Assembly (NCBI GenBank): GCA_017935645.1
Contig: JAGBHF010000005.1
Span: 1-39,531, forward strand
Length of the DNA: 39,531 bases
Direction of reading: 5' to 3'
DNA from: Bacteroidaceae bacterium
GTDB taxonomy: Bacteria > Bacteroidota > Bacteroidia > Bacteroidales > Barnesiellaceae_A
A program made the translations under genes and the position numbers. The notes under the pieces were generated by a model. It did no database searches. It was not told the origin of the DNA and saw only the letters and a program-made list of their open reading frames with translations. Shown one piece after another: positions 16,894-23,829 of this stretch (the first letter of the stretch is position 1; every line of letters starts with the position of its first letter).

Positions 16894-18063
16894 ATGAAAA
16901 AGCTTAATTATATTATCTCGGGCGTAATGGGTCTGGCACTTCTCGCAGGTTGCCAAGAACACCCCATGACGACAATCAACCCGGCGGCAGAGGATGGTAC
17001 TCTCACTTTTGAGATCAACACACCCGCATATGCCGGTTACACTTACATTTTGAGCGCCGACAATAGTGCCAATACTATGGAAACTATCTATGTGCGCGAG
17101 CAACCCGACTACGGCTTCACAGCTCCTACTCAATACTTTGCACAAGTTAGCTTTGGCGAGACTTTCGAAGAGGGTACTTACCAAGAGTTGGAGCAAGTAG
17201 GTTTCATGCAAAAGTATGACATTAACACCAAGGATATGAACAAGGGTATTACCTTGCTCCAAGGTGATAATGTAAATGAGAATCCCGGTGTAATGGAGGT
17301 TTACATCCGTCTCCGTGCTCACCTCACTGATGCTACTGCTAACGTTCTCGACAGCGTTCCCACTGTTAAGGATTGCTTCTCGAATGTTATCAAACTCAAC
17401 ATCCAACCCTACTACATGTTGTTGCAAGATGCTCTCCCCGCTCCCTACTGGTTGGTAGGTGACTTCCAAGGTTGGGATAACTCAGCAGGTGCAGCCGGTA
17501 CTTCGCTCATTCCTATGAGCTTGGTTGAAGGCTTCAACTACAACACTGTAACAGGTGCCGGTGAATTTACTTACACAGGTTACTTCGAGGCCGGCTTGGG
17601 CTACAAGCTCGTTCTCGTTCCCGGTGACTGGAATGTACAAGTAGGTATGAAAGATGGTGCTCTCGCATTCAACGATGGTGGTTCAGACAATATCACAGTT
17701 GCCGAGAGTGGTTATTACACTCTTACTGTTAACTCTGAGAAGTTCGAAGGTACATTCGAGGCTGCCGATGTAGCTCCCGCCGAGCACGCTACAATGGAGT
17801 TTGTAGGCTCATTCGACAACTGGGGTGAGGCTCCTATCTTGATGACTCCCATGGGTATGAAACACCTCTGGTGTGCCGAGATGACATTCGATGCCGACTG
17901 CGAAGGTAAGTTCCGCAACGACTCTTCTTGGAGTGCCAACTGGGGTGGTGACTCATTCCCCTACTCAACAGCTAAGTCGGGTAGCAACATCCAAGTTAAG
18001 GCCGGTACATACCAAGTAGTATTTAACGACCTCGATGGTAACTACTATTTCTTCGCGAAATAA
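16894..18063 (+). CDS. susE: SusE-like starch-binding lipoprotein
   Basis: A 389-residue lipoprotein, with signal MKKLNYIISGVMGLALLAGC. Residues about 25-180 form the SusE N-terminal Ig-like region (TLTFEINTPAYAGYTYIL), followed by two SusE/SusF-type starch-binding domains that begin PYWLVGDFQGWDN and MEFVGSFDNWGEAP. Each repeats the pattern of a glycine-aspartate turn and an aromatic tryptophan. The protein ends NYYFFAK. In the classical system SusE holds starch at the surface and affects the length of imported chains. It follows susD by 28 bases, and a strong hairpin follows it. Confidence 0.88.
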   Translation: MKKLNYIISGVMGLALLAGCQEHPMTTINPAAEDGTLTFEINTPAYAGYTYILSADNSANTMETIYVREQPDYGFTAPTQYFAQVSFGETFEEGTYQELEQVGFMQKYDINTKDMNKGITLLQGDNVNENPGVMEVYIRLRAHLTDATANVLDSVPTVKDCFSNVIKLNIQPYYMLLQDALPAPYWLVGDFQGWDNSAGAAGTSLIPMSLVEGFNYNTVTGAGEFTYTGYFEAGLGYKLVLVPGDWNVQVGMKDGALAFNDGGSDNITVAESGYYTLTVNSEKFEGTFEAADVAPAEHATMEFVGSFDNWGEAPILMTPMGMKHLWCAEMTFDADCEGKFRNDSSWSANWGGDSFPYSTAKSGSNIQVKAGTYQVVFNDLDGNYYFFAK

Positions 18064-18082
18064 TATACCGAGAAAATATCAC

Positions 18083-18114
18083 GAATAGGGCGAGACAATC
18101 GCCTCGCCCTATTC
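18083..18114 (+). terminator. Strong hairpin between susE-like and susF-like genes
   Basis: A 12-bp perfect stem GAATAGGGCGAG (18083-18094) with CTCGCCCTATTC (18103-18114) and loop ACAATCGC. No U-run follows (TCACAACAAAC), so it may protect upstream mRNA from 3' decay or partly reduce expression of the downstream genes. Confidence 0.6.
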
Positions 18115-18148
18115 TCACAACAAACGAAACATTTAATATCGAAACAAA

Positions 18149-19612
18149 ATGAAAAAAATATCGATTTTCAGCACATTGTTGGCAGGTGTGGTAGCATTCT
18201 CGGCTTGTACACCCGAAATCGACCCCGCATTGCCTCCTGTAAGCTACGAGCCCGTTGACTCAGCTTCTGTAGCTATCAGCATCACTGCTGCACAATATGC
18301 CGAGGCTATTGACCTCAATAGCTACGCAGCCGATACTATCTCGGCATTTACCATCGACTTGAGTGCAACTCCCGAGCTCTCTGAGGGTACTTCATTAGAT
18401 TATACTCTCTACATGGCTGCTGCCGAAGACATGAACGGAGCTGTTGAAGTACCCGTTATCGTAGAAGATAACAAAGCTATGGTACTTGCCGGCGAGTTGA
18501 ACACAAAGATTCAAGCTCTCTTTGGCAAACGCCCCCAACCCGACACATTCTACAGCCAACTCAAAGCATTGGTTAAGAGTGCCGAGGGTCGCAACTTCTA
18601 CATCGTATCTAACGTAATCAGCGCTACAGTTACTCCCTTCGCTTCACCTATCGAGAGTGCATACTACCTCATCGGTGACGTTCCCGGTTGGGACATGGCT
18701 GCTGCTGCTACAATGCCCTTCAGCCACAGCGGTAAGGACGTTTACGAAGATCCTATCTTCACTCTTACTGTTACTGTAGATGGTGAGAAATACTGGAAGG
18801 TTGCTCCTCAATCGGCTATCGACAGCGGTTCATGGGATACAGTTCTTGGTAACACTGAGGCCGACGGTAGCACATCGGCTACAGGTAATCTCGCTGACAA
18901 TGCTTCATGCGCAGGTGCCATGAAGTTCCCCGAGGCCGGTAACTACAAGATTACCCTCAACATGGAAGAGTACAGCTACACAGTAGAGGTAGTTCCCGAT
19001 GTTGTAGAGTACTTCGTTGTAGGTGACTTCAGCGGTTGGAGCCAAACCAACGGTCAACGTCTTTACAGCGTAGCCGGTGCACCCGCACAAGGCTGGCTCG
19101 TATTGAACGGCCAAGGTGCCAACGGTTGGAAGATTTCTACTCAAGAGGACTGGAACGGTATCAACTACGGTGCAGGTGAAGAAGCTGCAGCTGAGGCTGC
19201 TACAATGCTTCTCTCTACCGATGGTGGTGCAGGCAACATTACTCAATACGCAGGCTTCAGCTACGAAGTAGCATTCGATGCAGCCAACCTTACACTTACA
19301 ATCCTCCGCACAGTTGACACTTGGGGTCTTGTTGGTACATTCAACGAGTGGGGTGGTAGCGCCGATATTCCCATGGCTCTCTCAACTGAGGATGGTATGG
19401 ACTACTTGGTAGCTACAGCTACATTGGATGCTGGTGCCGAGTTCAAGATTCGTGCCAACTCTGATTGGGCTATCAACTACGGTGATGCAGGTGCCGGCGA
19501 CGGTACTCTCGCTGCTGATGGTGGCAACTTCAAGGTTGAAGAGGCTGGCGACTATGAAGTACGCTTCTACTTCTGCGCTCAAGCTCCTTACTACACTGTA
19601 ACCAAACTCTAA
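18149..19612 (+). CDS. susF: SusF-like starch-binding lipoprotein with three binding domains
   Basis: A 487-residue lipoprotein with signal MKKISIFSTLLAGVVAFSAC. After an N-terminal Ig-like region (about 25-170) come three repeated domains starting AYYLIGDVPGWDM, EYFVVGDFSGWSQ and TWGLVGTFNEWGG. Each ends in a strand like YTVEVV, LTLTIL or YYTVTKL. These are the SusE/SusF starch-binding folds with aromatic platforms. One more domain than the SusE-like neighbour is the same relation as in Bacteroides SusE and SusF. A terminator with a U-run follows directly. Confidence 0.87.
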   Translation: MKKISIFSTLLAGVVAFSACTPEIDPALPPVSYEPVDSASVAISITAAQYAEAIDLNSYAADTISAFTIDLSATPELSEGTSLDYTLYMAAAEDMNGAVEVPVIVEDNKAMVLAGELNTKIQALFGKRPQPDTFYSQLKALVKSAEGRNFYIVSNVISATVTPFASPIESAYYLIGDVPGWDMAAAATMPFSHSGKDVYEDPIFTLTVTVDGEKYWKVAPQSAIDSGSWDTVLGNTEADGSTSATGNLADNASCAGAMKFPEAGNYKITLNMEEYSYTVEVVPDVVEYFVVGDFSGWSQTNGQRLYSVAGAPAQGWLVLNGQGANGWKISTQEDWNGINYGAGEEAAAEAATMLLSTDGGAGNITQYAGFSYEVAFDAANLTLTILRTVDTWGLVGTFNEWGGSADIPMALSTEDGMDYLVATATLDAGAEFKIRANSDWAINYGDAGAGDGTLAADGGNFKVEEAGDYEVRFYFCAQAPYYTVTKL

Positions 19613-19627
19613 GAGTTATAGTATAAT

Positions 19628-19674
19628 GACAAGGCTGGCATACACTCATAGGGTATGCCACCTTGTCTGTTTTT
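19628..19674 (+). terminator. Terminator/attenuator between susF-like and GH13 genes
   Basis: A long stem, GACAAGG (19628-19634), one bulged C, TGGCATAC (19636-19643), pairs with GTATGCCA CCTTGTC (19653-19667). A T-run follows at 19670-19674. The GH13 gene starts 22 bases later without a clear promoter, so it probably depends on read-through. Confidence 0.75.
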
Positions 19675-19696
19675 AATCAAATAAATAACAATCACA

Positions 19697-22435
19697 ATGC
19701 AAAAGAGATTTTTTCTTCTTATCGCAACACTGCTCACTACTGTAGCGGCTTGGGCACAAACAGGCACATACACAACCAATCCCAGCCCCCTCAATGCCGA
19801 CAAAGAGGGCACAATAACCTGGATTGACACCAATAAAATCTTTGGTGCAACCGATGAACTCTATGTCCACATTGGTGTAGTTGATGAGACACAAACATGG
19901 CACAACGGCCCCAAACAATGGTGTGACAATGATGCCAAATACAAGATGACCAACGAAGGTGACAACAAGTGGTCAATTACACTTGGTCCCACAGTACGCG
20001 AGTATTTTGGTGCCGACATCGAGATACACACTATCGGCGTGGTTGTTCGCAATGCCGATGGCTCGAAACAAACACGTCCCGACATCATGATACCTTGCGA
20101 GGATGGTGCACTCTATACCTCTATCGAGGGTATTCCCGCATCGGGCATTGTCTCGGAGGGTAGCAGCCTTGACATCACAGTAAATTCTACCAAAGAGGCC
20201 GACTTGACACTAGTTGTCGAAGGCCCCAATGGCACTAACGAATATACTGCCGGGCCTTCTAAGGCAATGGTACAAAAAATCGACTTTGCCATGACCGGCG
20301 ACTATAAATTTACAGCTAAAGCCACAGCCGGCAACGAAGTACACGAAGTATCGGCCAACCTCACAGTATGTGGCAAGGTTATTGAAGAGACTCGCCCCGA
20401 AGGTACTATAGAAGGTATCAACATTATCGACGAGAACACCGTAACATTTGTATTCTTCGATAGCGACAAGCAAGGCAAATACAGCAAATACATCTTCTGG
20501 GTAGGCGACAACAACAACTGGAAGATAAGCAACGACCACATGATGAAGCGCGACAACACCAACAAGTGCTGGTGGATTACCATCGACGGCCTTGAGCCGG
20601 GCAAAGAGTATGCGTTCCAATATCACGTAGTACCCGAAAATGGCGATGCCATTCGCTTTGCCGACCCCTACTCGACTAAAATTCTCGATCCCTGGAATGA
20701 CAAATGGATTGACGAAAGCATATATCCCGGCTTGCGCGAATTTCCTGCCGAGGCATGGGAACAACCCGCAACAGTATTCAAGACTACCGGTTCGGACTAC
20801 CAATGGGAAGTAACCGACTTTACTGTTAAGAACCGCGACAACTTGGTTATATATGAGTTGCTCCTTCGTGATTTCACAGCCGAGAAATCATTGAAAGCAG
20901 CCATGGAGAAACTCCCCTACTTGCAAAGCCTTGGCGTAAATGCCATTGAGTTGATGCCTGTACAAGAGTTTGACGGCAACCTCAGCTGGGGCTACAACCC
21001 CGCCTACTTCTTTGCACTCGATAAGGCATATGGTACCGACGAAGATTACCGCAAGTTTATCGACGAGTGTCACAAGTTGGGCATTGCCGTGTTCTTCGAC
21101 GTAGTATACAACCATGCTACAGGTAACTTCCCCTACTGTAAGTTGTGGTGGGATGCCAAGAACAACAAGACCGCATCGAACAACCCCTGGTTTAACGTCG
21201 ATGCACCCCACCCCTTCAGCGTGTTCCACGACTTCAACCACACTGTAAGCGGTGTTAAAGAGTATATCAAACGCAACCTTCAATACCTCCTCACCGAGTA
21301 CAAGATTGACGGCTTCCGCTTTGACCTTACCAAGGGTTTCACCAACCGTCCTTGCAACGACAACACAGCCTCAAACTACGACCAATCACGCATCGACATC
21401 CTCAAGGGTTATAATGATGCCATCAAAGCCGTTCGCCCCGATGCATGCGTAATTCTCGAGCACTTCTGCGATGCAAGAGAAGAGAAGACATTGGCCGAGG
21501 CAGGCATGATGGTTTGGCGCAACATCAACCATGAGTACTGCGAGGGTGCAATGGGCTATGTGTGCGACGTAACAGGTGTGTATGCCAACGGTAGCAACAT
21601 GGTCAAGAATGGTTATGTAGGTTACATGGAGAGCCACGACGAAGAGCGCACTACATACAAGGCTGCTACATACGGTTTCAAAGACGTGAAGACTGACCTT
21701 GCCACTCGTATGGATCAAGCTATTGCCAACGTAGCACAATTCCTCACCATCCCCGGCCCCAAAATGATATGGCAATTCGGTGAGCTTGGCTACGACTACA
21801 GCATCGACTACAACGGCGACCGCACAGCCGAGAAACCCGTGAAATGGGAATATGCTCAAGACCCCGAACGTCACCGCTTGTGGATGGCGTATGCCAAGTT
21901 GAACACCTTGCGCAACTATCATGCCGAGTTGTTTGCACAAGATGCTACATTGAGCTATAAGTTGAGCAAGAGCGACTGGAACAACGGTCGTTTCGTAACA
22001 CTCACAAGTGCCGACGGCAATAAGAGCGTAGTAGTAGCTATCAACCTCACCGAGAAAGATGGCAACTACACACTCAACTTCCCCAAGACCGGTACTTGGA
22101 CCAACCTGCTCACCGACGAGACCATTCAGATAACAAGCACAAGCTACACTCAATCGGTACCTGCCAACAGCTGTGTTATCTACACCAACTTCGAGGTAAC
22201 AGGCGTTGACAATGTCGAGAGCGATAAGTTTGAGTACACAGTATACCCCAACCCTGCATGCGACTATGTATACACCAATGCTCAAGGCGATCTCTCGGTA
22301 TACAACCTCGCCGGTGCAGTAGTTAAGCAAGCACAAGGTAATTGTGTAGAAGTACGCGACCTTCCTGCCGGCATGTACATCCTCAACATCCAAGATGGTG
22401 ACAACAGCCAGAGCTTGAAGTTTGTAAAGAAATAA
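19697..22435 (+). CDS. Secreted GH13 amylase/pullulanase-like enzyme with T9SS C-terminal tail
   Basis: A 912-residue exported enzyme, with signal peptide MQKRFFLLIATLLTTVAAWA. Residues about 30-140 are an N-terminal beta domain, then an Ig-like segment (about 150-225) and a CBM48-like domain (about 237-335, with KYIFWVGDNNNW and FADPYS). The GH13 barrel runs from about 380: DVVYNH (468-473), GFRFDLTKG with nucleophile D543, VILEHF with E588, and MESHDEE with D648. The last 80 residues are a T9SS sorting tail (YPNPACDYVYTNAQGDLSVY ... LPAGMYILNIQ ... LKFVKK). It occupies the place of SusG but has no lipobox, so surface delivery would be by T9SS. Exact bond specificity cannot be read; the CBM48-like part suggests activity on branched glucans. 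Confidence 0.9.
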   Translation: MQKRFFLLIATLLTTVAAWAQTGTYTTNPSPLNADKEGTITWIDTNKIFGATDELYVHIGVVDETQTWHNGPKQWCDNDAKYKMTNEGDNKWSITLGPTVREYFGADIEIHTIGVVVRNADGSKQTRPDIMIPCEDGALYTSIEGIPASGIVSEGSSLDITVNSTKEADLTLVVEGPNGTNEYTAGPSKAMVQKIDFAMTGDYKFTAKATAGNEVHEVSANLTVCGKVIEETRPEGTIEGINIIDENTVTFVFFDSDKQGKYSKYIFWVGDNNNWKISNDHMMKRDNTNKCWWITIDGLEPGKEYAFQYHVVPENGDAIRFADPYSTKILDPWNDKWIDESIYPGLREFPAEAWEQPATVFKTTGSDYQWEVTDFTVKNRDNLVIYELLLRDFTAEKSLKAAMEKLPYLQSLGVNAIELMPVQEFDGNLSWGYNPAYFFALDKAYGTDEDYRKFIDECHKLGIAVFFDVVYNHATGNFPYCKLWWDAKNNKTASNNPWFNVDAPHPFSVFHDFNHTVSGVKEYIKRNLQYLLTEYKIDGFRFDLTKGFTNRPCNDNTASNYDQSRIDILKGYNDAIKAVRPDACVILEHFCDAREEKTLAEAGMMVWRNINHEYCEGAMGYVCDVTGVYANGSNMVKNGYVGYMESHDEERTTYKAATYGFKDVKTDLATRMDQAIANVAQFLTIPGPKMIWQFGELGYDYSIDYNGDRTAEKPVKWEYAQDPERHRLWMAYAKLNTLRNYHAELFAQDATLSYKLSKSDWNNGRFVTLTSADGNKSVVVAINLTEKDGNYTLNFPKTGTWTNLLTDETIQITSTSYTQSVPANSCVIYTNFEVTGVDNVESDKFEYTVYPNPACDYVYTNAQGDLSVYNLAGAVVKQAQGNCVEVRDLPAGMYILNIQDGDNSQSLKFVKK

Positions 22436-22457
22436 TAGAGTTATTTCTATATAATAT

Positions 22458-22498
22458 ATAGAGCCTAAGGGAATCTACCCCTCAGGCTCTATTTTTTT
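22458..22498 (+). terminator. Intrinsic terminator at the end of the sus operon
   Basis: The stem ATAGAGCCT (22458-22466) pairs with AGGCTCTAT (22484-22492) and is followed by a run of T up to 22498. It lies 23 bases after the GH13 stop codon. Confidence 0.88.
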
Positions 22499-22553
22499 GC
22501 ACAAAAATTTAATTTTGGATATTAATCTGAAATATTATACAGAGAAAAAATAT

Positions 22554-22561
22554 TATCTTTG
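22554..22561 (+). promoter_or_regulatory. Putative -7 element for the HTH regulator
   Basis: TATCTTTG matches TAnnTTTG, about 90 bases before ATG 22652. No TTG stands 19-21 bases upstream, so the promoter may be weak or regulated. Confidence 0.5.
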
Positions 22562-22622
22562 TCGCATAACAACCTTTACTTCCTTATAAACCAACTAACA
22601 ACAATTAGAAACATCACACCTC

Positions 22623-22636
22623 AGAGGTTAACCTCT
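22623..22636. promoter_or_regulatory. 14-bp perfect palindrome, likely autoregulatory operator
   Basis: AGAGGTTAACCTCT is a perfect inverted repeat ending 15 bases before the start codon of the HTH regulator. As RNA it would also fold over the translation start region. Repressor binding here is inferred from position and symmetry. Confidence 0.6.
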
Positions 22637-22651
22637 TTTATCGAATTAGTA

Positions 22652-23050
22652 ATGGAGAGCACACTATTTACCCGACTCGATGCGTTCATGAAATGCAAAG
22701 GGTTAAATGACAATCGCATAACAGTACAAGCAAAAATTGCTGTGGGCACAATTGGCAAACAAAGACGCTCGGGCAAAGGTCTATCGTACGATAGTATTGT
22801 AAAAATCTTACGCACATATCCCGAACTCAACCCCACTTGGTTCATTCTGGGCGAGGGTGAAATGTTTCTTAGGGAGAATGTCAATCCACGAAACCTTGAA
22901 GAGCTACTTATATCAGTTAAGTCGCTTGAAGCCACACTTCTGAGACAAGAGGAAAAAATCAACCTGCTTATCAGTCAACTCGACTACATGCGCACACAGA
23001 TATCGGTAAATCAAGGGTATCTACGCGATATATCCTCAAAGGATGAATAA
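22652..23050 (+). CDS. Small phage-repressor-like HTH regulator
   Basis: A 132-residue protein from ATG 22652. The longer frame to 22559 would start with TTG at the -7 promoter box, so I rejected it. Residues 1 to about 70 are a repressor-type HTH domain: FTRLDAFMKCKGLNDNRITV, then GTIGKQRRSGKGLSYDSIVK (recognition helix region), then YPELNPTWFILGEGEMF. The last is an ending typical of Bacteroidetes HTH regulators related to phage CI. The C-terminal 55 residues look like a coiled coil (LEELLISVKSLEATLLRQEE), likely for dimerisation. The palindrome at its start fits self-regulation. Targets are unknown; no phage structural genes are adjacent. Confidence 0.75.
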   Translation: MESTLFTRLDAFMKCKGLNDNRITVQAKIAVGTIGKQRRSGKGLSYDSIVKILRTYPELNPTWFILGEGEMFLRENVNPRNLEELLISVKSLEATLLRQEEKINLLISQLDYMRTQISVNQGYLRDISSKDE

Positions 23051-23149
23051 AATTGGCTACACTCGGCATTAGTGTTGCCAAACACGTTGCATAGCAACAT
23101 ACCGGCAAACCCGAGGCATACACACGGTAGCAAGAGACATACCTATATA

Positions 23150-23482
23150 AAGCAACAAAGGAGAATATCACCGATATTCTCCTTTGTGTATTCTTTCGGA
23201 GGCAGTTTCCTGCTCACTCCGTGGGTCACAAGCTCTGTAACCCGCCTCTTTCGAGGTTTTGTGGCTTCCCTATCTCACGACAGCGCCACGTTTTACTAAC
23301 AATCTTCTTATTCCTTAACCTTATGAAAAACCTAACAAACAATCAAATCTACCTTTAAACAATCTAACCTTAAAACCTATTTAAAACCTAACAATGTGAT
23401 AATAAAACCAATCTTTACCTTAACCTATTAGTATGAGGTCTGCATTACAAATGCAGAGTGTAAAAGACTTATCTGTCATTCA
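23150..23482 (-). ncRNA. Candidate structured non-coding RNA, about 330 nt
   Basis: The stretch has no convincing ORF. On the minus strand it starts at a full consensus promoter (23488-23518) and ends at a 15-bp perfect hairpin (23155-23187). Before that hairpin lies a compact structured domain (23198-23289), read on the minus strand: GTGGC/GCCAC closing a 19-base loop, CCTC-GAAA-GAGG, GGGTTACA/TGTGACCC, and GCAG-GAAA-CTGC within GGAG/CTCC. Two stems carry GAAA tetraloops only on the minus strand, which fixes the orientation. The 5' part has one hairpin (23440-23456) and a long AT-rich linker with repeated GGTTAAGG or GGTTTTAA words. I cannot match it to tmRNA, RNase P RNA or SRP RNA. Confidence 0.55.
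23155..23187. terminator. 15-bp perfect hairpin between HTH regulator and candidate ncRNA
   Basis: ACAAAGGAGAATATC (23155-23169) pairs exactly with GATATTCTCCTTTGT (23173-23187) over a 3-base loop. Tails are TTGCTTTATAT on the minus side and GTATTCTTTC on the plus side. It can end the ncRNA transcript leftward and the HTH regulator transcript rightward. Confidence 0.75.
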
Positions 23483-23487
23483 CGATG

Positions 23488-23518
23488 CAAAGGTAGCGCC
23501 ACAATTGAAATCACACAA
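23488..23518 (-). promoter_or_regulatory. Promoter of the candidate ncRNA
   Basis: On the minus strand, TTG (23516-23518), exactly 20 bases, then TACCTTTG (23488-23495). It is one of the best consensus matches in the window, yet no protein gene lies downstream of it. Confidence 0.7.
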
Positions 23519-23550
23519 CAACAAAAGTCAATTTTCTGCAAAATATACGC

Positions 23551-23562
23551 GCAAACGTTTGC
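23551..23562. promoter_or_regulatory. Second LacI-type operator (GCAAACGTTTGC)
   Basis: Identical to the palindrome at 12165, and the match extends to 15 bases (CGCAAACGTTTGCAA). Its centre is about 61 bases upstream of the ncRNA -7 box; at susC the distance is about 62. It is not close to a rightward promoter with a good -33 box. Confidence 0.7.
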
Positions 23563-23829
23563 AAGCACGCATCTACCACAGCATTACAGCAATATACACT
23601 CCAATACACATCAACTTTCACATCTTGTTGCATTGATTTGCACAAAGCGTTGCACTGAAAATACGACAATCGAGAAGGACAAAATAGGATATACAACGAA
23701 TATTTTCTACTTTTGCACTTACCGGTAAATATATATATATAGCATTCGTCGTAAAATAACGACATAACACACTATATATATCGCCCGATTTTTGTATATT
23801 TGCAACGAATAGTATATAATCAGAGAAGT
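23563..23829 (+). promoter_or_regulatory. lysS upstream region with -7 elements and TTGCA repeats
   Basis: No ORF of note. TACTTTTG (23708-23715) and TATATTTG (23795-23802) both match the -7 consensus; neither has a clear -33 box. The second lies about 28 bases before the lysS ATG and is the likelier promoter. Three TTGCA words at 23628, 23638 and 23650 are spaced about one helical turn apart and may bind a protein; this is only suggestive. Confidence 0.4.

Noticed and set aside
21386-22393. 335-codon minus-strand ORF
   Set aside because: It is antisense to the T9SS-tailed GH13 gene, with no recognisable motif or promoter.
23323-23358. Eleven-codon plus-strand ORF (MKNLTNNQIYL) as a leader peptide
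   Set aside because: There is no promoter or gene directly downstream in that direction, and minus-strand signals explain the region better.
23440-23456. Hairpin resembling the anticodon arm of tRNA-Thr(TGT) on the minus strand
   Set aside because: CTGCA-TTTGTAA-TGCAG fits an anticodon arm, but no acceptor, D or T arm (GGTTCGA) surrounds it. It is counted only as a hairpin in the candidate ncRNA.
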